In this document: positions 1-7,652 of the stretch, in pieces
How positions within the stretch are numbered: the stretch's first letter is position 1
How the letters are laid out: every line of letters starts with the position of its first letter
Source: Methylococcaceae bacterium NSP1-1
GTDB taxonomy: Bacteria > Pseudomonadota > Gammaproteobacteria > Methylococcales > Methylomonadaceae
Length of the DNA: 11,647 nucleotides
NCBI GenBank assembly: GCA_002256465.1
Contig: NQJG01000008.1
Location: forward strand, 1-11,647
Direction of reading: 5' to 3'
Program-made: the position numbers and the translations under genes
Notes under the pieces: model-generated
What the model saw: only the letters and a program-made list of their open reading frames with translations
The model's database searches: none
What the model was told of the DNA's origin: nothing

Positions 1-147
1 GGCTAGAACTGTATCTTTATCTTTACCGCGAGGAAGAAATTCAGTCGCACCATGGCTTAATTGGCGTGCTCGTGTGCTCGCCAACAAAACCAGTTTGAAG
101 CGGTTTTCTACGTGTTCTAAACAATCTTCGATAGTAACTCTGGCCAT
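1..147 (-). CDS. rpoZ: RNA polymerase omega subunit, N-terminal part (cut by window edge)
   Basis: Omega is the small subunit that binds the beta-prime C-terminal region and helps core RNA polymerase assemble. In gammaproteobacteria it also forms part of a ppGpp site. The 49 residues visible begin [17 protein letters not shown] and continue with [12 protein letters not shown], matching the E. coli start MARVTVQDAVEKIGNRF and its LVLVAARRARQM helix. The remaining roughly 40 residues lie beyond the left edge. The ATG at 145-147 is preceded by a weak TTTAGG ribosome-binding site. It is the last gene of the leftward block, 129 bases downstream of pgk, and has its own predicted promoter in that gap. 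spoT commonly follows rpoZ in this group, but that would be outside the window. Identity is near certain from the conserved N-terminus. Confidence 0.95.
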   Translation of the reverse strand, partial: MARVTIEDCLEHVENRFKLVLLASTRARQLSHGATEFLPRGKDKDTVLA

Positions 148-167
148 TATTAAACCTAAATATGAGT

Positions 168-200
168 AAAAAGTTATCAGCCTGATTAATCAGGCTGATA
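168..200 (-). terminator. Palindromic hairpin with T-tract, probable pgk terminator / rpoZ leader hairpin
   Basis: Positions 175-200 form a perfect 26-bp palindrome whose halves are TATCAGCCTGATT and its complement. As RNA it can fold into a stem containing AGCCTG/CAGGCT. On the minus strand it is followed after two bases by TTTTT (168-172), the layout of an intrinsic terminator for pgk, whose stop is 77 bases upstream. It also lies just downstream of the predicted rpoZ start point, so it could form the 5' end of the rpoZ mRNA. The structure is seen directly; the termination role is inferred. Confidence 0.65.
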
Positions 201-208
201 GTAAATCC

Positions 209-237
209 AATGTACAAGGTACAGGAAGTGAGGTCAA
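209..237 (-). promoter_or_regulatory. Sigma-70 type promoter for rpoZ
   Basis: Read on the minus strand, TTGACC (232-237) and TACATT (209-214) are separated by exactly 17 bases. They match the -35 and -10 consensus in 5 of 6 and 4 of 6 positions. The predicted start point is near 202, giving an untranslated leader of about 55 bases before the rpoZ ATG at 147. The leader would begin with the palindromic hairpin at 175-200. This is a consensus match only. Confidence 0.6.
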
Positions 238-243
238 GGTACA
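211..243. repeat. CAAGGTACA direct repeat and TGTAC dyad over the rpoZ promoter
   Basis: CAAGGTACA occurs at 215-223 and again at 235-243, starting 20 bases apart, or about two helical turns. The first copy is part of an inverted repeat TGTAC-AAG-GTACA (211-223) that overlaps the -10 element. Repeats phased this way over a promoter are typical of a regulator-binding site, but no known operator consensus is recognised. The repeats are certain; the function is inferred. Confidence 0.4.
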
Positions 244-276
244 AGATTTATAAACCTATCACTCTATGCCTTATTT

Positions 277-1449
277 CTAGCTGCGTGATTTTAATATCGC
301 CACGGCAGGTAGTTCTTTGCCTTCAAGAAATTCAAGAAATGCACCGCCACCTGTAGACGTGTATGAAACCTGATCATTAATGCCGTACTTGTCGATAGCC
401 GCCAAAGTGTCTCCGCCGCCGGCAATTGAAAAAGCACTACTTTCGGCAATAGCTGTTGCCAGTGTTTGGGTGCCATGACTGAACTGTTCGATTTCAAATA
501 CACCAACAGGACCATTCCAAACAATGGTGCCGGCGGATTTTAGCAATTCAGCATACTGTTTTGCAGTATCGGGGCCTATATCCAGAATCAAATCATCGGC
601 TTCAACGTCTTCAACCTTCTTAATTGTGGCGATTGCAGTTTCAGAGAATTCTTTGGCACAAACCACATCAACAGGTATAGGGATATCAGAGCCTGCTTGT
701 TTGGCGGCGGCAATTAAACGTTGTGCTTCTTCTATTAAATCATCTTCATAAAGCGACTTGCCTACTGGAAAACCCGCGGCCGCAATAAAAGTATTGGCAA
801 TACCACCACCGACGATTAATTGATCTACCTTTTCTGACAGTGATTTTAAAACAGTTAATTTAGTAGATACTTTAGATCCGCCGACAATCGCCACCAGCGG
901 TTTTGCAGGTGTTTCCAGAGCTTTGCCCAATGCATCCAATTCACTGGCTAATAAAGGGCCGGCGCAAACAATCGGTGCAAACTTGGCTACACTGTGTGTT
1001 GAAGCCTGAGCTCTGTGTGCCGTGCCAAAGGCATCCATTACAAAAACATCACAAAGAGCGGCCATTTTTTTGCCTAACTCATCACTGTTTTTCTCTTCGC
1101 CGACATTGAAGCGCACGTTTTCACAAAGTACGACTTCACCTGGTGCAATAACAATTCCATCCAGCCAGTCTTTTTCTAATCTGACTGGTTTGCCAAGCAG
1201 TTCTGACAAGCGTTCGGCAACGGGCTTCAGCGAAGAAGCTTCGTCATACTGACCTTCAACAGGACGGCCAAGATGTGATAGCAGCATCACCGCAGCTCCT
1301 GCTGCCAAGGCTTTTTCAATGGTTGGAACACTGGCTTGAATACGAATATCGCTGGTTACTTTACCGTTTTTTACCGGCACATTCAGATCCTGACGAATTA
1401 ATACCCGTTTACCTGATAAGTCCAGATCAACCATTCTTTGTATCGACAT
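277..1449 (-). CDS. pgk: Phosphoglycerate kinase
   Basis: This is the cytoplasmic enzyme that moves a phosphate between 1,3-bisphosphoglycerate and ADP in glycolysis, and in reverse in gluconeogenesis or the Calvin cycle. The 390 residues are the usual bacterial length and align with E. coli PGK from [19 protein letters not shown] onward. Visible landmarks are the family signature RQDLNVPV (19-26) with Asp21 and Asn23 for phosphoglycerate binding, SHLGRP (58-63), ENVRF (110-114), the hinge-side VGGSKVSTK (189-197), GGGIANT (214-220), WNGPVGVFE (311-319), and the nucleotide-site GGGDT (344-348) followed by [13 protein letters not shown]. The ATG at 1449 is preceded by GAGAG and matches the family N-terminus, so the start is sound. 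It lies 32 bases downstream of the thioredoxin-fold gene, with which it probably shares a transcript, and ends before a likely terminator at 168-200. The usual proteobacterial neighbours gap, pyk and fba are not adjacent here. Confidence 0.98.
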   Translation of the reverse strand: MSIQRMVDLDLSGKRVLIRQDLNVPVKNGKVTSDIRIQASVPTIEKALAAGAAVMLLSHLGRPVEGQYDEASSLKPVAERLSELLGKPVRLEKDWLDGIVIAPGEVVLCENVRFNVGEEKNSDELGKKMAALCDVFVMDAFGTAHRAQASTHSVAKFAPIVCAGPLLASELDALGKALETPAKPLVAIVGGSKVSTKLTVLKSLSEKVDQLIVGGGIANTFIAAAGFPVGKSLYEDDLIEEAQRLIAAAKQAGSDIPIPVDVVCAKEFSETAIATIKKVEDVEADDLILDIGPDTAKQYAELLKSAGTIVWNGPVGVFEIEQFSHGTQTLATAIAESSAFSIAGGGDTLAAIDKYGINDQVSYTSTGGGAFLEFLEGKELPAVAILKSRS

Positions 1450-1481
1450 ATTTTATTCTCTCAGTTTATGTGTATTTAATG

Positions 1482-2036
1482 TTACTTTTTCCATTTGATG
1501 GAGCAACCCATACTTGGAATTTGTTCACGCGGACCATGACCTGTTTCAGCAATCAGTTTCATGGCTTCAAATAGGTCGCGCCTGGTATTAGCCGGTGCGG
1601 TGTCTTTACGGCTGGCATCAAGCCTACCTCTATACTGCAACTCCAACTTAGCATTATACCCAAAAAAATCCGGCGTGCAGACAGCATCATACTGTTTAGC
1701 GACTTCTTGTGTTTCATCGAATAAATAAGGGAAGCTAAAATTCAGCCGTTCGGCGACAAACTTCATGTTGTTGAATGAATCTTCGGGATACTCGGCAGGA
1801 TCATTGGACATAATTGCGACAGATTCGATACCAAACTGTTTGAGGTCACGTGTATCTCTAACAATTCGTTCCTGTACAGCTTTAACATAGGGGCAATGAT
1901 TACAAATAAACATAATCAACAAACCCTTATCGCCCATACATTGTTGAAGCGACCACATTCGTCCGTCAACACCAGGCAATATAAAATCAACCGCTTTTTT
2001 ACCAAAATCACAGATAGGCGTTTCTAATAATACCAT
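1482..2036 (-). CDS. Thioredoxin-fold, peroxiredoxin-like protein (PRX_like1 / AhpC-TSA type)
   Basis: This 184-residue protein has the thioredoxin/AhpC fold pattern: an N-terminal ADFxLPGVDG-like strand region (residues 16-25), then FICNHCPYVKAVQ with a Cys45-Asn-His-Cys48 pair where thioredoxins carry CxxC. It continues with SNDPAEYPEDS (77-87), the cis-proline region VCTPDFFGY (119-127), and a C-terminal SMGCSIKWK with a further cysteine (Cys178). CNHCPYV and a Cys-containing SMGCSIKWK tail are characteristic of the conserved PRX_like1 'thioredoxin family protein' group, whose physiological substrate is not established. There is no signal peptide, so it is probably cytoplasmic. The start is supported by GAGGTG five bases before ATG. 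It sits just upstream of pgk and is probably cotranscribed with it. A reductase or peroxidase role is an inference from fold and cysteines. Confidence 0.85.
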   Translation of the reverse strand: MVLLETPICDFGKKAVDFILPGVDGRMWSLQQCMGDKGLLIMFICNHCPYVKAVQERIVRDTRDLKQFGIESVAIMSNDPAEYPEDSFNNMKFVAERLNFSFPYLFDETQEVAKQYDAVCTPDFFGYNAKLELQYRGRLDASRKDTAPANTRRDLFEAMKLIAETGHGPREQIPSMGCSIKWKK

Positions 2037-2112
2037 CGTTGCACCTCATTTATCTTTAGTATTACCGATCTAATCTCGGTATTTTTGAATTTGTAAATAA
2101 CACCAATAAACG

Positions 2113-2128
2113 TAGCAAAGCTTTGCTA
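2113..2128. repeat. 16-bp perfect palindrome between zapE and the thioredoxin-fold gene
   Basis: TAGCAAAGCTTTGCTA is perfectly self-complementary and lies 37 bases past the zapE stop in the 128-base gap before the thioredoxin-fold gene. On the minus strand the following bases are CGTTTATT, a poor T-tract. It is therefore at best a weak zapE terminator and may instead be a protein-binding site for the thioredoxin-pgk transcript. The sequence is certain; the role is unknown. Confidence 0.35.
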
Positions 2129-2164
2129 AATTCACTACTGAAATCAATATAAGAGCCAAAACTA

Positions 2165-3322
2165 TTATAAATGCTCTGTGTGCTTGCTTTCTAAATAATT
2201 TTCTGATTGCATTTCAATTAATCTTGATACTGTGCGCTTGAATTCAAACGCGCCATCACCCTCGGTATAAAGCTCTTGAACCGGTACTTCAGCTGTACAT
2301 ATCAGCTTTACTTTATGCTCGTAAAGCGCGTCAATCAAGGTTATAAAACGTTTGGCCTCGTTGCGTTTTTCTGCTGTTAATTTTGGTATTCCAGCCATAA
2401 TCAAGGTACTGAATTCACGGGCAATCTCCAAATAATCAGCCGAACCTAAAGGTTGGACGCAGAGCTCATTAAAGGATGTGAGGGCAATATCTCCATGTAC
2501 GGCGGTTAAAACAACCTTTCTTCCCATGACCTGTAAAACGCCTGATTGTATAGCTGCAAAATTAGTAAACTCATTATAACTTTGTTGCACAAACTCACTT
2601 GCATGTGCATCTAGAGGGAAATAATAGGTGGCTTCAAGTGCATGCAGGTGCATGAGCCGATAATCTTCTATTGCGACAAGCTCTATAATTTTAGAATCTT
2701 TTTGCAGGAGTTTGATAAAGTTCAGGAATTGCTCTCTTTGTAAACCGCCCTGATATAAATCATCCGGATGACGGTTAGATGTTATAACGACTATAAGGCC
2801 TAACTCAAAGAGTTTTCTGAAGAGTCTTTCCAGAATCATAGCATCCGCTATGTCGGTAACATGAAACTCATCAAGGCAAAGAACTAGGGCAGATGCCCTG
2901 ATTTTTTTTGCCATGGCAGAAATTGCATCAGTATTATATTTTTGCCGCCATTCGTGGATGAAGGCATGAACCTCCAACATGAACATATTAAAATGTAATC
3001 GTCGTTTTTGTTTAATAGGGCAAGCTTCGTAAAATAGCGCCATCAACATTGATTTACCGCGACCAACATCACCAAATATATATAGACTTTTACATTTTTC
3101 TGGAGGCGATGAAAGTAGTTTATGTGTAACTGTTTTTCGATCATAATCTACACATGCCAATATATGATCCAGGAGCGTTTGTAAGTGTTGTAAAGCGCTA
3201 AGTTGCGCGTTATCGTGTTGTATATGATTTTGCGCTACTTGATAGTTATATTGTTTTTCCAGCAGCCCTGATAAATCAGGATATTGTTCCGGAATTGCTC
3301 GTTGAAAAAATTTTTTTAACAT
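2165..3322 (-). CDS. zapE: Cell division protein ZapE (AFG1-family ATPase)
   Basis: ZapE is a P-loop ATPase that joins the Z-ring during late or stress-related division and modulates FtsZ bundling; its eukaryotic relative AFG1/LACE1 is mitochondrial. From the ATG at 3322 the protein has 385 residues, close to the 375 of E. coli ZapE. Landmarks are Walker A GDVGRGKS (84-91), RLHFNMFMLEVH (the family's RLHFHRFM motif), Walker B LVLCLDEFHVTDIADAM (from about 146), VVITSNRHPDDLY (the ATSNxxPDxLY sensor region), GLQREQFL, and the C-terminal EVPVQELY, RLIEMQSENYL. The frame stays open to a GTG at 3361, which would add 13 residues, but that GTG has no ribosome-binding site. The ATG has GGA just upstream and fits the family N-terminus better. 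It is divergent from lpxC and probably starts the leftward gene block. Confidence 0.93.
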   Translation of the reverse strand: MLKKFFQRAIPEQYPDLSGLLEKQYNYQVAQNHIQHDNAQLSALQHLQTLLDHILACVDYDRKTVTHKLLSSPPEKCKSLYIFGDVGRGKSMLMALFYEACPIKQKRRLHFNMFMLEVHAFIHEWRQKYNTDAISAMAKKIRASALVLCLDEFHVTDIADAMILERLFRKLFELGLIVVITSNRHPDDLYQGGLQREQFLNFIKLLQKDSKIIELVAIEDYRLMHLHALEATYYFPLDAHASEFVQQSYNEFTNFAAIQSGVLQVMGRKVVLTAVHGDIALTSFNELCVQPLGSADYLEIAREFSTLIMAGIPKLTAEKRNEAKRFITLIDALYEHKVKLICTAEVPVQELYTEGDGAFEFKRTVSRLIEMQSENYLESKHTEHL

Positions 3323-3381
3323 GTCCGTAATTACTAAAGGATGATTAATCAAGACTAGCACTAATTAACTTGGTTTAGCCA

Positions 3382-3404
3382 TATCAAATTACCCACATTT
3401 GATA
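3382..3404. repeat. Inverted repeat in the zapE-lpxC divergent region
   Basis: TATCAAAT (3382-3389) and ATTTGATA (3397-3404) are perfect 8-base arms separated by 7 bases. The element sits 60 bases upstream of the zapE ATG and about 160 bases upstream of lpxC, where a regulator could act on either gene. No convincing -35/-10 pair for zapE was found. Binding is inferred only from symmetry and position. Confidence 0.35.
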
Positions 3405-3517
3405 ATTTAGGCGCGTAAATTTAATCTCCAGTAGATATTTCTGTCTGGAAGAAAAGGGTCTTACTAATTGCGCTAGCTGGGGAAAGTCGATTCTATATCT
3501 ATTTTAAGGTCATCTTG

Positions 3518-3526
3518 TGGTAGAAT
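3518..3526 (+). promoter_or_regulatory. Extended -10 promoter for lpxC
   Basis: TGGTAGAAT combines the TGn extension (3518-3520) with TAGAAT (3521-3526), a 5 of 6 match to the -10 consensus. The -35 position has only a poor match, as is common for extended -10 promoters. The start point would be near 3533, giving a leader of about 34 bases before the lpxC ATG at 3567. Confidence 0.55.
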
Positions 3527-3566
3527 TAGCTATTTTTTGCCTCTTCATTTCGGCGATATTTATTTT

Positions 3567-4490
3567 ATGATTAAACAGCGAACTTTAAAAAACACCATAC
3601 GAGCCACTGGCGTAGGGCTACATACAGGCGATAAAGTGTATTTAACTTTACGCCCGGCTGAACCCAATACAGGGATCAGGTTTCGCCGAGTAGATTTGGA
3701 CGAGCCCGTTACTATTCAGGCAACACCGGAAAATGTTGGCGAAACTGTACTGTCAACGACTTTGGTTTCGGGCGATGTAAAAATATCAACCGTAGAGCAT
3801 TTGCTTTCGGCCTTTGCGGGATTAGGTATTGACAACGCTATCGTTGATGTCAGTGCGGCAGAAGTTCCGATCATGGACGGTAGTGCAGGTCCCTTTGTAT
3901 TTTTGCTCCAATCCGCGGGTGTCGAGGAGCAAGATTGTCTAAAGCAATATATTCGAATAAAACGTAGTATCCGAGTAGAAGATGGTGATAAATGGGCTGC
4001 TTTTGATCCATTTGAGGGGTTTAAAGTGACTTTTACGATTGATTTTGAACACCCGGCTTTTGAAGAGCATGTAAAAACAGCCACAATGGATTTCTCTTCA
4101 ACGACTTTTGTTAAGGAAGTAAGTCGCGCCAGAACTTTTGGTTTCATGAAAGATATCGATTTTCTCAAAGAAAACAATCTTGCTTTGGGCGGAAGCCTTG
4201 ATAATGCCATCGTGGTTGATGATGATAAAATTCTTAATGAAGACGGGCTTCGTAGCGCGGATGAATTCGTTAAACATAAAATTCTTGATGCGATTGGCGA
4301 CTTATATTTACTGGGACATAGCCTGATTGGTGAATTTACCGGCTACAAATCAGGGCACGGCTTGAATAATAAATTACTCCGTACTTTATTAGATGACAAA
4401 GATGCTTGGGAAATGGTTACTTTTTCTGATGAAGATGAGGCGCCAATTTCTTTTATGCGTTCCGCGCAAACTCCCAGAGCCCCTGAATAA
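3567..4490 (+). CDS. lpxC: UDP-3-O-acyl-N-acetylglucosamine deacetylase (LpxC)
   Basis: LpxC is the zinc-dependent cytoplasmic deacetylase that catalyses the committed step of lipid A synthesis. The ATG at 3567 gives [21 protein letters not shown], matching the E. coli start [21 protein letters not shown]. An in-frame TTG at 3537 would add ten unrelated residues and lies next to the predicted start point, so it is rejected. The 307 residues (E. coli has 305) show STVEHLLSA with Glu77 and zinc ligand His78, PIMDGSA (101-107), SRARTFGFM (186-194), [12 protein letters not shown] with zinc ligands His237 and Asp241, and [10 protein letters not shown] with catalytic His264. The C-terminus QTPRAPE lacks the hydrophobic AVLA-like tail that marks E. 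coli LpxC for FtsH, so turnover control may differ (inference). It stands alone here, not next to ftsZ, and is convergent with dciA 16 bases away. Confidence 0.98.
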   Translation: MIKQRTLKNTIRATGVGLHTGDKVYLTLRPAEPNTGIRFRRVDLDEPVTIQATPENVGETVLSTTLVSGDVKISTVEHLLSAFAGLGIDNAIVDVSAAEVPIMDGSAGPFVFLLQSAGVEEQDCLKQYIRIKRSIRVEDGDKWAAFDPFEGFKVTFTIDFEHPAFEEHVKTATMDFSSTTFVKEVSRARTFGFMKDIDFLKENNLALGGSLDNAIVVDDDKILNEDGLRSADEFVKHKILDAIGDLYLLGHSLIGEFTGYKSGHGLNNKLLRTLLDDKDAWEMVTFSDEDEAPISFMRSAQTPRAPE

Positions 4491-4506
4491 TTATTTTAAA
4501 CTGGTT

Positions 4507-4968
4507 TTAGGTCTTACTGGACAGTCTTTCCAGTGTCGAGCTCAATTTTAGCAGTGCCAACCTCAATTGATTATCCGAAACGGTCAGACTATCGTTTCGG
4601 ATAAGCTCTATTTTCTCTATAGAAGGTATTTTCGCCTTCCGTCTAGGCCCTAAAATAAGACCTGTTTGACCACCAATAATCTTAATCTGCATAATCTCAA
4701 CGGGCGTTCTTGTTAGCGGCACTATTGCAGCAAGAATTACATTGTTATAAAAACGCAGTTGTGAAGCCCATGCAGCAGAATCTGTATAAAGCAGCAATTT
4801 TTTGTCTTTTATAAGGCAATACCGAATCTGTTTTCCTAATACTTCAGGCAATACCGCTTGGATACGTTGCAAAATTCGTTGTTGTTGCTCAATCTGGCTG
4901 TAAAAATAGGCCATCGTCCGGTTTTGAAATGACGAAGACGCTTTAAATGAGGGTGGTTTTTGGGGCAT
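4507..4968 (-). CDS. dciA: DciA/DUF721 family protein, probable replicative helicase loader
   Basis: DciA proteins load the replicative helicase DnaB in bacteria that lack phage-derived DnaC/DnaI. From the ATG at 4968 the product has 153 residues. The middle carries the DUF721 core: IQAVLPEVLGKQIRYCLIKDKKLLLYTDSA split by a short loop, then AWASQLRFYNN (66-76), equivalent to the family's VDSPAWAxQLRF motif, then the PVEIMQIKI strand. The N-terminal 20 residues are polar and the C-terminus is helical and leucine-rich. The frame stays open to a GTG at 5040, but that extension runs into the intergenic ACCACGAAG repeat. The ATG at 4968 has AAGGCG seven bases upstream, so it is preferred. dciA is commonly found near lpxC or secA in gammaproteobacteria; here it converges on lpxC and follows acnB on the same strand. 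A possible -10 (TATATT, 4999-5004 on the minus strand) lies upstream. Confidence 0.82.
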   Translation of the reverse strand: MPQKPPSFKASSSFQNRTMAYFYSQIEQQQRILQRIQAVLPEVLGKQIRYCLIKDKKLLLYTDSAAWASQLRFYNNVILAAIVPLTRTPVEIMQIKIIGGQTGLILGPRRKAKIPSIEKIELIRNDSLTVSDNQLRLALLKLSSTLERLSSKT

Positions 4969-5017
4969 GAAAACGCCTTGGTGAAAACTTTTATTAAAAA
5001 TATAGCGTTGTATTATT

Positions 5018-5074
5018 ACCACGAAGGACAGGAAGATCACGAAGAAAAATAGAGAACTTCGTGTTCTTCGTGGT
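5018..5074. repeat. ACCACGAAG/CTTCGTGGT dispersed repeat, inverted pair forming an imperfect hairpin
   Basis: ACCACGAAG (5018-5026) pairs perfectly with CTTCGTGGT (5066-5074). Inside that, CACGAAG (5038-5044) pairs with CTTCGTG (5057-5063), leaving an 11-base/2-base internal loop and a 12-base A-rich apical loop. The units resemble a short tandem family (ACCACGAAGGACACGAAG type) that I recall as common between genes in many environmental bacteria and often mistranslated as TTKDTKNTK peptides. The hairpin starts 11 bases past the acnB stop and precedes dciA. It has no T-tract on either side, so it is not a standard terminator. It could protect or process acnB mRNA (inference). Confidence 0.7.
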
Positions 5075-5084
5075 GAATTGGGCC

Positions 5085-7652
5085 TTAAGCGGACACTACG
5101 TTATCAGCTTTTTGTTGATAACGGGTTATCTGGTTAAAATTCAGATAACGATAAGTATCTTCTGCTGTTTTGCTGATCTGTTCGGCGTAGTGCATATATT
5201 CATCAAAAGTGGGGATTTTACCCAAAATTGAGCACACGGCCGCCAGTTCGGCGGATGACAAATATACATTGGCGCCGTTCCCCAGACGGTTAGGGAAATT
5301 CCGGGTTGACGTTGAAACCACGGTGGCATTCTCCGCCACTCGCGCCTGATTACCCATGCAGAGTGAACAGCCGGGCATTTCCATTCGGGCGCCGGCTTTA
5401 CCAAAGGTGCTGTAATAACCTTCTTCAGTTAATTGGGTTTGATCCATTTTGGTGGGAGGGGCCACCCATAAACGGGTTGGCAGTTCACCTTTCTGTTTCT
5501 CAAGCAATTTGCCCGCGGCGCGAAAGTGACCAATATTCGTCATACAAGAACCCAGGAATACTTCGTCAATTTTAGTGCCGGCGACAGCGGAGAGGGTTTT
5601 TATATCATCGGGGTCATTAGGACAGGCCAGCAGCGGTTCCTTGATTTCACTCATATTAATTTCGATGATTTCAAAGTATTCGGCATCCGCATCAGGTTCC
5701 AGTAATACCGGATTAGCCAGCCATTGTTCCATACTTTTGATACGACGCTCGATAGTGCGTACATCGCCATAACCCTCGGTAATCATCCATTTCAGCAGCG
5801 TAATATTGGAGTTCAGGTATTCACGTATCGGTGCTTCATTCAATCGAATCGTACAACCGCCTGCCGAGCGTTCCGCTGAAGCATCGGACAATTCAAAGGC
5901 CTGCTCTACTTTCAAGTCCGGTAAACCCTCGATTTCCAGAATACGTCCTGAAAACACATTTTTCTTGCCCTTTTTATCAATGGTTAGCAAGCCGCGCTGA
6001 ATGGCGGCATAAGGAATCGCATTGACCATATCGCGTAGTGTAATACCCGGTTGCATTTCACCCTTAAAACGAACCAGGACCGATTCCGGCATATCCAGCG
6101 GCATCACGCCCGTAGCCGCTGCAAAAGCCACTAAACCCGATCCGGCCGGAAAGGAAATGCCGATAGGGAAGCGGGTATGCGAATCGCCACCTGTGCCGAC
6201 GGTATCAGGCAATAACATACGGTTTAACCAGGAATGAATAATGCCGTCGCCAGGACGCAATGACACGCCGCCGCGATTCATGATAAAGTCCGGCAGCGTA
6301 TGCTGCATGACGACGTCTATCGGCTTGGGATAAGCCGCAGTATGACAGAAGGATTGCAGCACCAGATCTGCTGAAAATCCTAAACAAGCCAAATCCTTCA
6401 ATTCGTCGCGGGTCATCGGGCCTGTAGTATCCTGAGACCCGACAGTGGTCATGTGCGGTTCACAGTATGTGTTTGGACGAACGCCGGTTACGCCACACGC
6501 TTTGCCAACTATTTTTTGGGCCAGGGTAAAACCTTTACCACTGTCTTTCTCATCAGTTGGGCGACGGAACACAGTAGAAGCCTCTAATCCTAAGGTTTTC
6601 CGGGCGCGGTCAGTCAGCCCCCGGCCGATGATTAACGGAATACGTCCCCCGGCACGGACCTCATCGAGAATAACATCGGTTTTTAAAGCAAATGTGCAGA
6701 TAACTTCATTGTTGTCATGACGTTTAATGATACCCTCATAAACATAAATATCGATGACATCGCCCATAGCCAAGTTGGTAACATCGCATTCAAATGGTAA
6801 CGCGCCTGAATCTTCCATTGTGTTAAAGAAAATGGGTGCGATTTTACCGCCGATACAAACCCCTCCGTCTCGTTTATTGGGAATAAACGGAATATCGTTA
6901 CCTATGTACCATAACACGGAATTGGTCGCTGATTTGCGAGACGATCCTGTTCCCACGACATCGCCCACATAAGCGACTGGAAAACCTTTTTCTTGTAGTT
7001 CTTCGATTTGTTTTTCAGCGTTGGTAATGCCTTCACGCGGCATTTTCAACATGGCTTTGGCATGTAGCGGAATATCAGGTCTGGACCATGCATCAGGCGC
7101 AGGCGACAAATCGTCCGTATTGGTTTCACCCGTCACTTTAAAAACGGAAACCGTCATTTTTTCAGGCACGGGCGGTTTACTGGTAAACCATTCTGCATCT
7201 GCCCATGATTGAATAATTTGTTTGGCAAACGCATTACCTGCATCGGCTTTTTCCTGGATATCGTGAAACGCATCAAATACCAGCAAGGTATGGGACAATC
7301 CTTTAACAGCAATCGGAGCCAAGGCAGGGTTATCCAGCAAGTCTATCAAGGGCGCAATGTTATAACCGCCTAACATAGTGCCCAATAATTCTGTGGCATC
7401 TGTAGCCGATAAAATAGATGAACTAACCTCACCTTTTGCAATAGATGACAGAAAGCCGGCTTTAATATAAGCCGCTTCATCAACGCCCGCAGGAACTCGA
7501 TTAGCCAACAGGTTCAAAATAAATTCTTCTTCTCCCGCAGGCGGGTACTTGATCAATTCAACCAGCGCAGCCATTTGCTCTGCATCAAGCGGTTTGGGCA
7601 CAACGCCCTCGGCGGCGCGTTCTTCAACATGTTTGCGGTATTGTACTAGCAT
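5085..7652 (-). CDS. acnB: Aconitate hydratase B (bifunctional 2-methylisocitrate dehydratase)
   Basis: AcnB interconverts citrate and isocitrate in the TCA cycle and is the main growth-phase aconitase in gammaproteobacteria. The apo form can also bind RNA. The 855 residues align with E. coli AcnB (865) end to end. The N-terminal helical domain starts [19 protein letters not shown]. The swivel domain carries [21 protein letters not shown] and [13 protein letters not shown] (substrate-site SSRKSATN loop). The catalytic region shows [41 protein letters not shown] and [11 protein letters not shown]. The [4Fe-4S] ligands are Cys703 (GSCMTNIG), Cys762 and Cys765 (GCSLCMGN). Most of the ten-residue difference is a loop seven residues shorter near residue 210, plus a shorter C-terminus. 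A strong AAGGAG six bases before the ATG fixes the start. Expression is probably from its own promoter in the 349-base gap upstream. Confidence 0.98.
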   Translation of the reverse strand: MLVQYRKHVEERAAEGVVPKPLDAEQMAALVELIKYPPAGEEEFILNLLANRVPAGVDEAAYIKAGFLSSIAKGEVSSSILSATDATELLGTMLGGYNIAPLIDLLDNPALAPIAVKGLSHTLLVFDAFHDIQEKADAGNAFAKQIIQSWADAEWFTSKPPVPEKMTVSVFKVTGETNTDDLSPAPDAWSRPDIPLHAKAMLKMPREGITNAEKQIEELQEKGFPVAYVGDVVGTGSSRKSATNSVLWYIGNDIPFIPNKRDGGVCIGGKIAPIFFNTMEDSGALPFECDVTNLAMGDVIDIYVYEGIIKRHDNNEVICTFALKTDVILDEVRAGGRIPLIIGRGLTDRARKTLGLEASTVFRRPTDEKDSGKGFTLAQKIVGKACGVTGVRPNTYCEPHMTTVGSQDTTGPMTRDELKDLACLGFSADLVLQSFCHTAAYPKPIDVVMQHTLPDFIMNRGGVSLRPGDGIIHSWLNRMLLPDTVGTGGDSHTRFPIGISFPAGSGLVAFAAATGVMPLDMPESVLVRFKGEMQPGITLRDMVNAIPYAAIQRGLLTIDKKGKKNVFSGRILEIEGLPDLKVEQAFELSDASAERSAGGCTIRLNEAPIREYLNSNITLLKWMITEGYGDVRTIERRIKSMEQWLANPVLLEPDADAEYFEIIEINMSEIKEPLLACPNDPDDIKTLSAVAGTKIDEVFLGSCMTNIGHFRAAGKLLEKQKGELPTRLWVAPPTKMDQTQLTEEGYYSTFGKAGARMEMPGCSLCMGNQARVAENATVVSTSTRNFPNRLGNGANVYLSSAELAAVCSILGKIPTFDEYMHYAEQISKTAEDTYRYLNFNQITRYQQKADNVVSA

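Noticed and set aside
41..244. 67-codon minus-strand frame overlapping the rpoZ start and its leader
   Set aside because: It overlaps rpoZ out of frame and runs through the palindrome and promoter; rpoZ itself is the clear gene.
2063..2086. TACCGA/TCGGTA stem followed by TTTTT on the plus strand, terminator-like
   Set aside because: No plus-strand gene ends there, the stem is only 6 bp with a 7-base loop, and it lies in the leader of a minus-strand gene.
3323..3361. GTG-initiated 13-residue extension of ZapE
   Set aside because: No ribosome-binding site before the GTG, and the ATG at 3322 gives the normal family length and N-terminus.
3537..3566. TTG-initiated ten-residue extension of LpxC
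   Set aside because: The extension is unrelated to LpxC and begins within a few bases of the predicted transcription start; the ATG at 3567 gives the conserved MIKQRTLK start.
3716..4210. 164-codon open frame on the minus strand inside lpxC
   Set aside because: It is antisense to a highly conserved coding region, has no recognisable domain, and its Ser/Lys-rich composition is that of a reverse-strand shadow.
4969..5040. Upstream GTG extension of DciA
   Set aside because: It reads through the intergenic ACCACGAAG repeat region and has no ribosome-binding site; the ATG at 4968 has AAGGCG.
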